From Collinsella bouchesdurhonensis (GTDB lineage Bacteria > Actinomycetota > Coriobacteriia > Coriobacteriales > Coriobacteriaceae): 64,000 bases of DNA. Of the stretch, positions 28,592-37,300 are shown piece after piece. Location of the stretch: assembly GCF_900155365.1 (NCBI RefSeq), contig NZ_LT699742.1, positions 1 to 64,000 on the forward strand. The letters run 5' to 3'. The position numbers and the translations under genes were made by a program. Positions within the stretch are counted from its first letter, which is position 1, and the number at the start of each line of letters is the position of its first letter. Under the pieces are notes generated by a model that was not told the DNA's origin, searched no databases, and was given only the letters and a program-made list of their open reading frames with translations.

Positions 28592-29659
28592 TTAGACAGC
28601 CTGCGCGAGCTTTTCGGCACGGTCGGCGGCGGCGAGGGCGTCAATCACCGTGACGAGCTGATCGCCCAGCAAGACGCCGTTATAGGTGGAGTTGAAGCCA
28701 ATACGGTGATCGGTCACGCGGTCCTGCGGCTGGTTGTAGGTGCGAATCTTCTCCGAACGGTTGCCGTGGCCAATCTGACTCGAACGCTCGGCACCAAGCT
28801 CGGCCTGCTGCTTTTCCAGCTCCATCTCGTACAAACGGGCACGAAGCATCTGCATGCAGACCTCGCGGTTCTGGATCTGCGAGCGCTGCTCCTGCGACTG
28901 CACCACGGTGTTGGTGGGCAGGTGCGTGATGCGCACGGCGGAATACGTGGTGTTAACGCACTGGCCGCCAGGACCGGAGGCGCAATAGGTGTCGATGCGA
29001 AGATCGGACTGGTTGATCTTGATGTCGATCTCGTCGGCCTCGGGCAGCACGGCGACGGTCGCCGTCGAAGTCTGGATGCGACCCTGGCTCTCGGTCTTGG
29101 GGACGCGCTGGACGCGATGCACGCCGGACTCATACTTCATAACGGAGTACACGCGATCGCCCGTCACCTTGAACTCGATGGACTTGAAGCCGCCGGCCTC
29201 GGACGGGCTGGAATCGAGCACTTCCATCTTCCAGCCGCGCGACTCGATAAAGCGCTGGTACATCTTAAAGAGGTCGCCCGCAAAGATGGCGGCTTCGTCG
29301 CCGCCGGCAGCGGAGCGAATCTCGATGATGGTGTCTTTGTCGTCGTTGGGGTCGCCGGGGATGAGCATGAACTTGATGTCTTCCTCAAGCTGCGGAAGCT
29401 TTGCCTCGTTCTCGGAGATGTCCATCTGGAGCATCTCTTTCTCATCGGCATCGGTCGCCTCGTGCAGCATCTCCTTGGCGGCCTCGATGTCGTCGAGTGC
29501 AGCCAGGTACTCGCGGGCGGCGCGCACAAGATCGGTTTGATGCGCGTACTCCTTGTTGAGACGCGTAAATTCTTTGATGTTGGAGGCAACAGAGGGGTCT
29601 GCCAGCTTCTTTTCGAGCTCTTCGTAGGCAGCGATGAGCTTCTCGAGTTTGTCGCGCAT
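28592..29659 (-). CDS. prfA: Peptide chain release factor 1
   Basis: The 355-residue release factor reads UAA and UAG stop codons. It has the ribosome-catalytic GGQ motif in SGPGGQCVNTT, whose Gln is the target of PrmC, and a PxT-type recognition tripeptide (RVPKTESQGR), which marks RF1 rather than RF2. Length is normal. In many bacteria prmC follows directly; here the two are 9 kb apart. Confidence 0.97.
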   Translation of the reverse strand: MRDKLEKLIAAYEELEKKLADPSVASNIKEFTRLNKEYAHQTDLVRAAREYLAALDDIEAAKEMLHEATDADEKEMLQMDISENEAKLPQLEEDIKFMLIPGDPNDDKDTIIEIRSAAGGDEAAIFAGDLFKMYQRFIESRGWKMEVLDSSPSEAGGFKSIEFKVTGDRVYSVMKYESGVHRVQRVPKTESQGRIQTSTATVAVLPEADEIDIKINQSDLRIDTYCASGPGGQCVNTTYSAVRITHLPTNTVVQSQEQRSQIQNREVCMQMLRARLYEMELEKQQAELGAERSSQIGHGNRSEKIRTYNQPQDRVTDHRIGFNSTYNGVLLGDQLVTVIDALAAADRAEKLAQAV

Positions 29660-29923
29660 GTGCGGCTCCTTTATTCCGTTATGGGGAAGTAAAAATCGAC
29701 AGAGAGTAGCGGCCGCGGCAGTATGCCGCAGGCAATGGCAAAAGCAGCTAGAACATGTCGATCTTTTGGTACATAGACTCTCCTCGTGTAAACCACCTCA
29801 TAATACCGCGAAAAAACGGGCATCTCTGCAACATACATAAAACCGCTTTTACGCAGAAGGATAGGCGCGACGCACCTAGTATCATGGGCTATCGGTACGC
29901 ACGCATCGACTGGGAGCGCAAAC

Positions 29924-31012
29924 ATGCCAAACAATGATCGACCCATCGCCGAGGAAGGCGAGCTTTTTGCCACGCATATCGGCGGAGCCGCCACACTCGA
30001 GGGCGTGATGATGCGCGGTCGCGACCACTGGGCCGTAGCCGTTCGCTGCGAAGACGGATCCATCTATACCGAGGAGCACGACCTGCCTGCCCCCGAGAGC
30101 CGCCCGGCATGGACGAAGCTCCCGCTCGTACGCGGATGTGTCTCCCTTGTAAGCTCCCTGTCGCTTTCCTATAAAGCAATGGAAATCGCCGCCGAGCACG
30201 CCTTTGAAGAGGACGATGCCCCCGGCAAATCATCGCCTGTCGGGAAATCACATACCGCCGAGTCGCCCGACAAGCCCGCGACGGCCTCCTCCACCGCCGA
30301 CGCCTGCGCCCCAAGCCAAAACTCCCAGCATGACGAACAGACCTCCTCGGATGGATCCGGCTGGCAGTTTGTCCTCTCCACCGTGCTTGGACTCGCCCTT
30401 GGCATGGGATTGTTCGTGGCGCTGCCCGTTGGTCTGTCGAATCTTCTTATGGGGCCACTTACCAGCGATAATACGGTTGCCTGGAACCTTTGTGAGGCGT
30501 TATTGCGCATCATAGTGCTCATCGCTTACGTTGGAGGCATCGGCCTTGTTCCCGACATGGCGCGTCTTTACGGATACCACGGCGCCGAGCATCAATCGAT
30601 CCATTGCTTTGAGCACGGCCTGTCCCTCACGCCCGAAAACGCTGCCAAGTTCTCGCGCATCCACGTGCGCTGCGGCACCGCTTTTTTGGTCATGACCGTA
30701 ATGGTCGCCATCGTGGTGCACACGCTCGTACCCGTTGGTGCCTGGGCGGACGGGCTTGGGCTTGTTGGCATCCCACGCTCGCTTTTTGTCTTTGCCTCGC
30801 GCATCGCCATGCTTCCGCTCGTCGCTGGACTTTCTTATGAGGTCACGGTCAAGTGGGCGGGTTCGCACCCCGATAATCCCTTGGTGAAAATCGCCCTGTG
30901 GCCAGGCCTTATGATGCAAAAGCTCACAACGCGCACGGCAGATGAGGGAATGCTCGAATGCGCCATCGCGGCCCTCAAGCTCGTAGACGAGCACGAACGG
31001 AAGGCTCGATAG
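29924..31012 (+). CDS. DUF1385 family membrane protein (YqhQ-like)
   Basis: The 362-residue protein has the DUF1385 start pattern (GGAATLEGVMMRG) and the later YHGAEHQSIHCFEHG and RIHVRCGTAFL motifs, with several membrane segments in its second half. Between about residues 95 and 145 is a variable Ser/Ala/Asp-rich linker. Function is unknown; homologues commonly sit next to prfA in Gram-positive genomes, as here, although the two genes are divergent in this window. GGGAG lies seven bases before the ATG. Confidence 0.92.
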   Translation: MPNNDRPIAEEGELFATHIGGAATLEGVMMRGRDHWAVAVRCEDGSIYTEEHDLPAPESRPAWTKLPLVRGCVSLVSSLSLSYKAMEIAAEHAFEEDDAPGKSSPVGKSHTAESPDKPATASSTADACAPSQNSQHDEQTSSDGSGWQFVLSTVLGLALGMGLFVALPVGLSNLLMGPLTSDNTVAWNLCEALLRIIVLIAYVGGIGLVPDMARLYGYHGAEHQSIHCFEHGLSLTPENAAKFSRIHVRCGTAFLVMTVMVAIVVHTLVPVGAWADGLGLVGIPRSLFVFASRIAMLPLVAGLSYEVTVKWAGSHPDNPLVKIALWPGLMMQKLTTRTADEGMLECAIAALKLVDEHERKAR

Positions 31013-31260
31013 GGCATCGACAGACCTGTTGCCGAGATGTCATCTGACAGGTATCCCACGCGGGTTTCTTGCTGGAGAGGATGGCGATGCTGTCCCGGAC
31101 GACAGGTTTCTTACCGGAAGGAATGACGATGGCGTCCCGAGCGATAACCTCTTGTCGAGATAATCGACGACGGTGCCCGGAGACGAGCTTCCTACCGGGG
31201 CAATTGGCATCCCGCATTCCCTGGCGGGCAGTTTTCCCGGGGCAATCGACAGCATGCCCC
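31011..31260. repeat. Degenerate tandem repeat, period about 39-42 bp
   Basis: About six imperfect contiguous copies begin at the end of the DUF1385 gene. The best unit, 31092-31133, contains GTCCCGGACGACAGGTTTC, then TTACCGG and GACGATGGC. Unit lengths are near 39 or 42, multiples of three, so translated frames show a 13-14 residue periodicity such as IPSGKKPVVRDSIA. No ribosome site supports coding. Confidence 0.65.
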
Positions 31261-31281
31261 ATGTTAAGTATTGTTCCAGCA

Positions 31282-31339
31282 AATCAGTGGCGGAAAATCG
31301 CGCATTTTGAAATGAGTGGCGGAAAATCCAACGTTTTGG
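31282..31339. repeat. Pair of 29-bp repeats (copy 1 of a dispersed family)
   Basis: Two tandem 29-bp units (31282-31310 and 31311-31339) share AGTGGCGGAAAATC. The same 29-bp-period pair occurs in inverted orientation at 58886-58943. Confidence 0.75.
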
Positions 31340-31441
31340 AGGCGTTTTTTGCCGAAAAACGTATATGGAACCGCCAGTCGTTGAGCAACGTACGGCCTCC
31401 GGTGCACAACGGCCGGCACCCGCAGCCCACCGCCACACGGT
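31340..31441. other. Spacer downstream of the zinc-finger gene
   Basis: Nothing coding is seen. CGTTTTTTGCCGAAAAACG around 31344-31362 is a short A/T-armed hairpin that could help end transcription of the minus-strand zinc-finger gene. Confidence 0.35.
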
Positions 31442-32923
31442 CTACCGGCCGCCGCGCTCCTTGAGCTGCTTGTGCCTTTTTGCATTCAAGAGCTTAAGAA
31501 CGTCGATCCCCTCGGCATGGCAGCGCACAAACAGGGGTGCGTGCCAACCATGCTCCTCGATATCGTCCTCAACGGCGCGCTTGAGCTTCGGCCATCCTTG
31601 CAAAAGCGCAATCGTGCGCCTGGTTGCCTCATGAGAAGTCTCGCTCGGATAGAACTCCCGTGCAAGCTCCTCCACCGTCTTGCCCTCGTCGAGAAAACCG
31701 TGCCGCAGCCCATCGCGCCGCGTAGCCATCCGCTCGTTGTGGGCCGCGTCGCGACAAACGGCGCTACAGTAATTCTTCTCGGGACCGCGATGCCCCACCA
31801 CCGAAAACGGCCGGCCGCAGCGAGCGCAATACTTGATGCGCACGGCCCCCAAATCGCAGGAGAAGTCGTACCACAGCCAGGATAGATAGCTGCGAAACGA
31901 AAAATGCCCCGTGGCCCCACTGACGGAAAACACATCGACATAGGCATCACCCAGGTGTGCCGTCACCAGCGCGCGCACCATAGACGCCATCCGCGGCAAA
32001 TCCGCCTTCTCCAATTTCCCCGCGCACCCCCGCAGCTTTTCGTCATCAAGCCGATACCCGTCGCTCTCGACCCCCGAATAGACCTCCGCCGCCTCGAGCG
32101 AGAGGACCTCGCGTACCTCGCGGTCAACCGAAGGGGCCAAGTCGAGCGCCTGGCTCAAAAGACGATAGTCCGACGCAGTAATCTCATGCTCAAAAGAGGC
32201 CAAAGCGACCTCCACAACGCCATCTAAATCGGCATCCCCCAGAATAAACGCGTAATTGATGCGCCCCTCGACCTCTTCGCGCCGAATGAATCGCGGCACG
32301 CCAAGCCACGATGCGTACGCTCCATCGAGGGTCCTGGAAATCACAAAGAGGTCGAAGCTCGACCCTGTTCGAGGATTGTCGACACGCCAAAGAACAAGGT
32401 TTCCCAAGGCGGCCTGCGCCGCCGCTAGGGGCAAGGAGCCGTTTGCGCAGCGCTGCGCAGTAACGGCAAGGTCCGCCATGATGGCAGCGGACGCCCAAAA
32501 CCCCATGCTTTCCTTGAACTCCTCGTCTTCTACCAGCTCGCCGCCGTCTAAAGAGCGGGCATACGGAAAACGCGCGCAAAGCGGTCCATGCTCCAAGGCA
32601 AACTCGACGAGCCTCTCGACAGAAACCCTCAGCTGATACCCAGCGTCCGCAGGGGCCTCCTCACCCCACTGAGAAGGAAGTCTTCCGCGCACCGTAGTGC
32701 ACGCGGAAAGGTCCACGAGCGTCATGGCCGCACGCCCGCGAGCCGTTGCCTCCACAAAGGGCGATCCATCGCGCCCTGCCCCCGTAGGCGCCGCGGGGCT
32801 AAACCTCAGCCCCCTCATATGAAAAGAGTCGCTCGGCCCGCCCTCGGCATAAATAGGCTGCACCGCTGCCGCAGGCACACTTCCATCCGTCTTGCGAATC
32901 TGAGCAAATGCATCGCGCCCCAC
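31442..32923 (-). CDS. Uncharacterised protein with C-terminal four-cysteine zinc finger
   Basis: I do not recognise a named family for the whole 493-residue protein. Near residues 385-415 it has a likely zinc finger, CARCGRPF followed by YCSAVC and a basic stretch (HNERMATRR). This resembles CGNR-like fingers but lacks the CGNR letters. The remainder looks globular and soluble, with no signal peptide or membrane helix; the very C-terminus is basic. The start is GTG at 32923, six bases past GGAGG; the longer ATG-like frame would cover an AT-rich promoter-like stretch. It is divergent from the YARHG protein gene. Confidence 0.8.
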   Translation of the reverse strand: MGRDAFAQIRKTDGSVPAAAVQPIYAEGGPSDSFHMRGLRFSPAAPTGAGRDGSPFVEATARGRAAMTLVDLSACTTVRGRLPSQWGEEAPADAGYQLRVSVERLVEFALEHGPLCARFPYARSLDGGELVEDEEFKESMGFWASAAIMADLAVTAQRCANGSLPLAAAQAALGNLVLWRVDNPRTGSSFDLFVISRTLDGAYASWLGVPRFIRREEVEGRINYAFILGDADLDGVVEVALASFEHEITASDYRLLSQALDLAPSVDREVREVLSLEAAEVYSGVESDGYRLDDEKLRGCAGKLEKADLPRMASMVRALVTAHLGDAYVDVFSVSGATGHFSFRSYLSWLWYDFSCDLGAVRIKYCARCGRPFSVVGHRGPEKNYCSAVCRDAAHNERMATRRDGLRHGFLDEGKTVEELAREFYPSETSHEATRRTIALLQGWPKLKRAVEDDIEEHGWHAPLFVRCHAEGIDVLKLLNAKRHKQLKERGGR

Positions 32924-33088
32924 GTACGTCCTCCGATTTTTATACTGGTTCAAAAACACTATTATTGCGTTCACGTTTATTTTAAATTGTTATCAGCCAA
33001 AACCACTCGGCCGCTTTCGAAAAAGAACTCGTGAAAGCGCGCTCAACGCACAAGCACGATGCAGATCGAAAAAAGAAAGGACAGCCTC

Positions 33089-34258
33089 ATGCGGTGCCCT
33101 CAGTGCAATTGTGAAAATCCCGACGGGGCCAAATTCTGCACCACCTGCGGAGCCCCCTTTATGAATGAGAGGGTAGCGCCCAGCGGCAGTGACACCAATC
33201 CCGCCAGCTCGCCCGCCCCGACGGAAGTACGCCCCGCCGTATCAGACGGCGCTTCTCAACAGTCTGCCGGAGACATCCAAAACCAAACCCAGCAAGCGCG
33301 CAAGAAGAGCCGCCGCAAAATTCCCATGGTATTGTTCATCGTCCTTGTGATCCTCGCCCTTGCCGCCACCGCTTTTGGCGCCTACTACGTCTACACCCAG
33401 ATCCTGCACCCACAGCAGGAACAGGTCGAACAACCCAAGCAAAAGGGTAAGGACAAGCCCAACGACAAGAAGTCCAAGCAGGAGGGCAAAATCGAGAGCA
33501 ACGACGCCGAAAAGCAAAACGCACGCCAGAAGGCCATCGACAACGCAAAAGCCGCGGGCAAGACAGTCCTTCCAGGCACGATTCGCATCTTTGAGACCGA
33601 CGCCCAAATGACAGACTTCCAGGGAATCCAGAACCCCAATGCAGGGGGCTATGAGTGCGGCCCCTATGCAGTCTTCGCGTTTGATTCGACGGCTTATGTG
33701 ACCGCAGGCCACGGGGACGGAAGCCCGGGATCGTCCAGCGAATCCGCAAGCATGGTTTTGCTTGCCCAAGGTTCCGATGTCGACGCATGGACCTCATACG
33801 ACGGCAAGCACGTCACCTGTGCATTGGGGGCCATGTGGTGGCCCTCCGATACGGGCCTTCCCCTGGGCGAGCCGCGCGCCCTGAGAGACGTCCAGGTTCT
33901 TCTCGACGACGGCGAGGAATTCTCCAACGTAAGCAACTCGCAAAGTAGCGAAACCAGCACGTCGGCCAGCTCTAGCAGCGCAGGCGACTACATCCTGCCC
34001 GATTCATCCACGCGCCTCTACAGCGCCAGCGAGCTGCAGCCGTACTCCCAGTACGAGCTGATGCTCGCCCGCAACGAGATCTATGCACGCCATGGCCGTG
34101 GCTTTAACGACCAGGAGATTCGCCAGTACTTCCAGAGCAAGAGCTGGTACCAGCAAAGATACACTGCCGAGGAATTCGACTCGCTGCCGAACAGCCCCCT
34201 AACCTCCATCGAGCAACAAAACATCAAGACCATCTACGACGTGGAGCATAGCAAGTAG
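33089..34258 (+). CDS. Zinc-ribbon membrane protein with YARHG domain
   Basis: The 389-residue protein starts with a zinc ribbon (CPQCNCENPDGAKFCTTCG), then a linker and one transmembrane segment (about 80-103). A Lys/Gln/Glu-rich external stalk and a Ser-rich linker follow. The C-terminal YARHG domain contains RNEIYARHGRGFNDQEI and FQSKSWYQ. The domain is found at the outside of many bacterial membrane proteins but its function is unknown. AAAGGA lies seven bases before the ATG at 33089. A strong terminator follows. Confidence 0.9.
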   Translation: MRCPQCNCENPDGAKFCTTCGAPFMNERVAPSGSDTNPASSPAPTEVRPAVSDGASQQSAGDIQNQTQQARKKSRRKIPMVLFIVLVILALAATAFGAYYVYTQILHPQQEQVEQPKQKGKDKPNDKKSKQEGKIESNDAEKQNARQKAIDNAKAAGKTVLPGTIRIFETDAQMTDFQGIQNPNAGGYECGPYAVFAFDSTAYVTAGHGDGSPGSSSESASMVLLAQGSDVDAWTSYDGKHVTCALGAMWWPSDTGLPLGEPRALRDVQVLLDDGEEFSNVSNSQSSETSTSASSSSAGDYILPDSSTRLYSASELQPYSQYELMLARNEIYARHGRGFNDQEIRQYFQSKSWYQQRYTAEEFDSLPNSPLTSIEQQNIKTIYDVEHSK

Positions 34259-34279
34259 CACCCCGCCGCAAAGCACGCG

Positions 34280-34324
34280 AGCGCCCTGGCAGGATCAGGC
34301 ATCCTACCAGGGCGCTTTTCTTTT
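34280..34324 (+). terminator. Terminator after the YARHG gene
   Basis: AGCGCCCTGG (34280-34289) pairs with CCAGGGCGCT (34307-34316), extended by AGGAT / ATCCT, and is followed by a T-rich run. It lies between convergent genes. Confidence 0.9.
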
Positions 34325-34338
34325 CATTCTACAAAATG

Positions 34339-34369
34339 TGACAAAATAAACCCGTGGACTTTTGTCATG
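34339..34369. repeat. Dispersed element with TGACAAAA / TTTTGTCA arms
   Basis: TGACAAAA (34339-34346) and TTTTGTCA (34361-34368) form an inverted repeat around a centre containing CCCGTGGAC. The right part, starting at 34348 and ending at 34369, is identical over 22 bases to 37131-37152. Confidence 0.6.
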
Positions 34370-34372
34370 AAA

Positions 34373-35260
34373 TTAGAATGCCGTAATGGTAAACGTTCGC
34401 TTGTCGGTGGCGCCGGGGGCGAGCAACGTGATGCCCTCCTTGTGCTCCAGCACGTCATCCTCGGTAGTCAACGTGGCGTGGCCCGTCCAGGGCTCGATAG
34501 CCACAAACGGTGCGTCGGGAGCCATCGACCATACGCCCAGATAATCGAATCCCGGGAAGTCGACGCGCACGCCATGGCCGCTGCGACGACCGGTAAGCGA
34601 CACGGTGTTGCCCGGCACATGGTTAAACACCATGGTGTCGTAATCAAAGCAACTGCGCGTGAGCGGCAAGGTGTCGCCGCCATCGAGCACGACGAAGGTA
34701 TCGGTTGGATCGGCCAGGCCGCCTTCCACAATCTTGGGGCATTCGGCGTGCCAGGGCTCGGCAAACGTAAAGTCATACTCGTCGAAGGCCTCGTCCGTTC
34801 CCTCGACGGGGATATTAAACGCTGGGTGACCGCCAACAGAAAACGGTAGCGTCACCGACCCCGTATTGGTAACCGAGAACGTCTGCGCGAGCGTCGCCTC
34901 GCCCACAAGGGCATAGGTCATGTTAAGACGGAAAGCATACGGATACTGCTCGCGCGTCTCGGAAGAATCGCACAGCTCAAACGTCACCGACGTTCCATCG
35001 GCTGCAACGTCCACCACGCGGTGCTCGTAATTGCGCGCCACGCCGTGTTGCTTCATGTGGCACGGCCCCTGCTCGGACATCGCCTCGCCATTACGGATAT
35101 TGCCCACGATGGGAAACAGGATGGGAGAGGTGCGCCCCCACCAGCGTTCATCGCGCTGCCATAGATATTCGCGATCATCAAAACGCATGCTCAAAAGCTG
35201 TGCGCCCATAGTGTCGACCTGAGCCGTACAGGTATCGTTTGTAATCGTAACGATTGCCAT
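34373..35260 (-). CDS. Aldose 1-epimerase family protein (LacX-like)
   Basis: This 295-residue protein has the galactose-mutarotase-like beta-sandwich pattern: SPILFPIVGNIRNG near the start, HGVARN, FSVGGHPAFNIP (catalytic His) and VAIEPWTG (catalytic Glu). The order and length match the LacX-like branch of sugar mutarotases. It would interconvert anomers of an aldose or sugar phosphate. The ATG at 35260 is chosen because AAGG lies six bases upstream. It is 22 bases downstream of the three-ribbon zinc protein gene. Confidence 0.92.
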   Translation of the reverse strand: MAIVTITNDTCTAQVDTMGAQLLSMRFDDREYLWQRDERWWGRTSPILFPIVGNIRNGEAMSEQGPCHMKQHGVARNYEHRVVDVAADGTSVTFELCDSSETREQYPYAFRLNMTYALVGEATLAQTFSVTNTGSVTLPFSVGGHPAFNIPVEGTDEAFDEYDFTFAEPWHAECPKIVEGGLADPTDTFVVLDGGDTLPLTRSCFDYDTMVFNHVPGNTVSLTGRRSGHGVRVDFPGFDYLGVWSMAPDAPFVAIEPWTGHATLTTEDDVLEHKEGITLLAPGATDKRTFTITAF

Positions 35261-35281
35261 AGCCATCCTTTCGCCCGGTCG

Positions 35282-36979
35282 CTACTTGGCTTTAATCTGA
35301 CTGACGATGTTGTCTTGGAAGAACGTGTCCTGGGCAAAGATCAAGTCGTTCGCGTCGGCGTCATCGTCCTTCATGGCAGCAAGGACGTCGTCATAGTGGA
35401 CCGCGCCGCCCGTCTGCAGGTCCACGAGCTCGCGCGCCTCGTCGTACGTGTAGTAGTCGTCCGGATTGGTCGAATTCGTAATGTTGGCATATGCGATGAT
35501 AAACGAGTAGCGATCGCACCAAACGTGCGCATAGCGGCCATTGGAAAGGCTTGCGTAACCCATCTGGGAAGTGCCGATGTCTCCCATGGGGCCGTCACCT
35601 TGGGTGTCAACGAATATCGAGCATATCTCGCGCTTGGGATAATTCTTGGAGTACACAACCACGGAATCTCCCTCGTACTTAACGGTCACGCGACCATCCC
35701 AATAAGAAGGCAGCTCGAGGGTATAGTCTGCGGTAGTAATGGTACGTGCAGCCTTGGCGTCGGCCTCCTTCTTGGCGGCAACGGCATCGTCGCGGCGCTT
35801 GGTCGCGGCTGTCTTGAGCGCATCGGCATCGGGGGCGCCGTCGGTTGTATCCTTCGAGGCATACTCGTATGCCTTGTTGATCTGCTCGTCCGTCACCTCG
35901 AGGGCGTCGATGGGAGTGAGCTCAAAGCCACCCCTACCTGTAGCATCGATCTCGGAGCCCTCCTCATCCTTCGCGGTAAACGAGACCTCTACCTGCGTGT
36001 TCGAGACGCTGAAAACGGTGCCGTCGGCGGCGATGGGCGAAGCGGGCACCGAGAGCACGTAGTTGCCCTGGCGCAGATTGATGCCGCGGCCATCGGAGGT
36101 GGCGTACTGGACCTCGTCGACCTTCTCGCCTTTAGAGTCGGTTCCTTCGACGTGCACCGGCAGGCGCGAGGCCCCGGCCGAGGTATCCCAGCCGTCCCCA
36201 CTCACCTTGATAACGACCACGTGCTCCGCCTTGGCGATAGCCTCGTCCTTTTCCCGTTGCGCCTGCTCGGCAGCCACCTGCTGCTGATGCTGATAGTTGA
36301 TAAACGCCCAGGTACCGCCACCAACCACGGCGATTGCGACAATAACGCCCGCCACGATAGCGGCAATCTTGCAAGGGTCCTTCTTCTTGGGCGCATTCGC
36401 ACCGGCACGCGCCTTATCGGCAAGGGACTCAGGCGAAACCGGGCCGCCGCCCTCGCCCGAAGCGGGAACGGGCTTGGGCATCAATGCGGTTTTATCAACC
36501 GGAACAGGACCTGCCATGCCAAGGTCCGGCGTCACGACGTTGAGCGATTCATGGGCAGCAGCCGCATCGGCGCGGTATTGCTCGGCATCTGCATCGGGCT
36601 GCTCAAAGGTCAAGGAGCGCGTCTCGATTTCGCCCTCTGTCTGAGAGACGTCTGAGGCATCGACCTTCGATCCGCACTGCGTGCAGAACTCGGCACCATC
36701 CATCAGCGCTGCGCCGCAATGCGGACAAGCCGGATCGGGCGCAGACTCCGGCTCGGGCCCAGTCGCAGTCGTGAGCGCGGCGTCATCGCCCGCCTCGAGG
36801 CGTGCCCCGCACATGGTGCAGAACTCAGCGTCTGCCGGAATGTCGTTGCCGCAATGCGGGCAAACGCGGGCGGAAGGATGCAACATCGACGATGCGGCAG
36901 AGGCCTCGACCCTTGCTCCGCATTCGGTGCAAAACATAGAGTCGTCAGCAATTTCGCTATGGCAATGAGCACAAATCAT
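35282..36979 (-). CDS. Membrane protein with three N-terminal zinc ribbons
   Basis: The 565-residue protein carries three CxxC...CxxC zinc ribbons in its first 110 residues (CAHCHSE...CTECG, CPHCGND...CTMCG, CPHCGAA...CTQCG). Then come a low-complexity linker, a single transmembrane segment (about 204-225) and a large external part of beta-rich sequence. The last 150 residues contain a compact region with IVGSK-like YTLELPSYWDGRVTVKY. The architecture parallels the YARHG protein 1 kb away, without YARHG. Function is unknown. AGGATG precedes the ATG. Confidence 0.88.
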   Translation of the reverse strand: MICAHCHSEIADDSMFCTECGARVEASAASSMLHPSARVCPHCGNDIPADAEFCTMCGARLEAGDDAALTTATGPEPESAPDPACPHCGAALMDGAEFCTQCGSKVDASDVSQTEGEIETRSLTFEQPDADAEQYRADAAAAHESLNVVTPDLGMAGPVPVDKTALMPKPVPASGEGGGPVSPESLADKARAGANAPKKKDPCKIAAIVAGVIVAIAVVGGGTWAFINYQHQQQVAAEQAQREKDEAIAKAEHVVVIKVSGDGWDTSAGASRLPVHVEGTDSKGEKVDEVQYATSDGRGINLRQGNYVLSVPASPIAADGTVFSVSNTQVEVSFTAKDEEGSEIDATGRGGFELTPIDALEVTDEQINKAYEYASKDTTDGAPDADALKTAATKRRDDAVAAKKEADAKAARTITTADYTLELPSYWDGRVTVKYEGDSVVVYSKNYPKREICSIFVDTQGDGPMGDIGTSQMGYASLSNGRYAHVWCDRYSFIIAYANITNSTNPDDYYTYDEARELVDLQTGGAVHYDDVLAAMKDDDADANDLIFAQDTFFQDNIVSQIKAK

Positions 36980-37187
36980 GAGCGCATCCTAACCTGGACG
37001 TTTTCCATATGGGCAAAGTATAAGCCCACGAATGGGGTACGCTCGTCACCATTTACAGAGCAACGGGGATCTGAATGCAGCAAAAATCTTCCTGATGTTC
37101 CTCGTTATATGAGGTGGCATCCATATAACTAAACCCGTGGACTTTTGTCATGTTTATCGTCTGCGGCATCGATTGAATGTCTACGCC
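36980..37187. other. Spacer between divergent genes, possible small RNA start
   Basis: No gene is visible. TATAAC at 37124-37129 is a possible plus-strand -10 element, followed by the 22-base dispersed element (37131-37152) and then by an orphan plus-strand terminator. This arrangement could make an RNA of roughly 90 bases. Confidence 0.35.
37131..37152 (+). repeat. Second copy of the 22-bp dispersed element
   Basis: These 22 bases, containing CCCGTGGACTTTTGTCATG, are identical to 34348-34369. The left TGACAAAA arm is absent here. Confidence 0.7.
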
Positions 37188-37226
37188 AAGCGGGACAAGA
37201 CCGAGCATGGTCTTGTCCCGCTTTTT
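37188..37226 (+). terminator. Orphan terminator upstream of pth
   Basis: A perfect 15-bp stem (37188-37202 with 37209-37223) with a six-base loop is followed by five T residues on the plus strand only. No plus-strand gene lies upstream, so it ends either a small RNA or a pth leader. Confidence 0.8.
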
Positions 37227-37300
37227 GCTGCGGATGGTTTGACATAGACCACGCGTCCCATCACCATACCCATGGACAACACGTGTGAGAGGAACCACCC

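Noticed and set aside
31011-31339. Possible CRISPR array
   Set aside because: Units are contiguous and degenerate, with no unique spacers of constant length between identical repeats, and no cas genes are present.
31040-31438. Possible gene in the repeat spacer
   Set aside because: Its apparent coding character arises from the tandem repeat period; there is no ribosome site, and the frame crosses two different repeat families.
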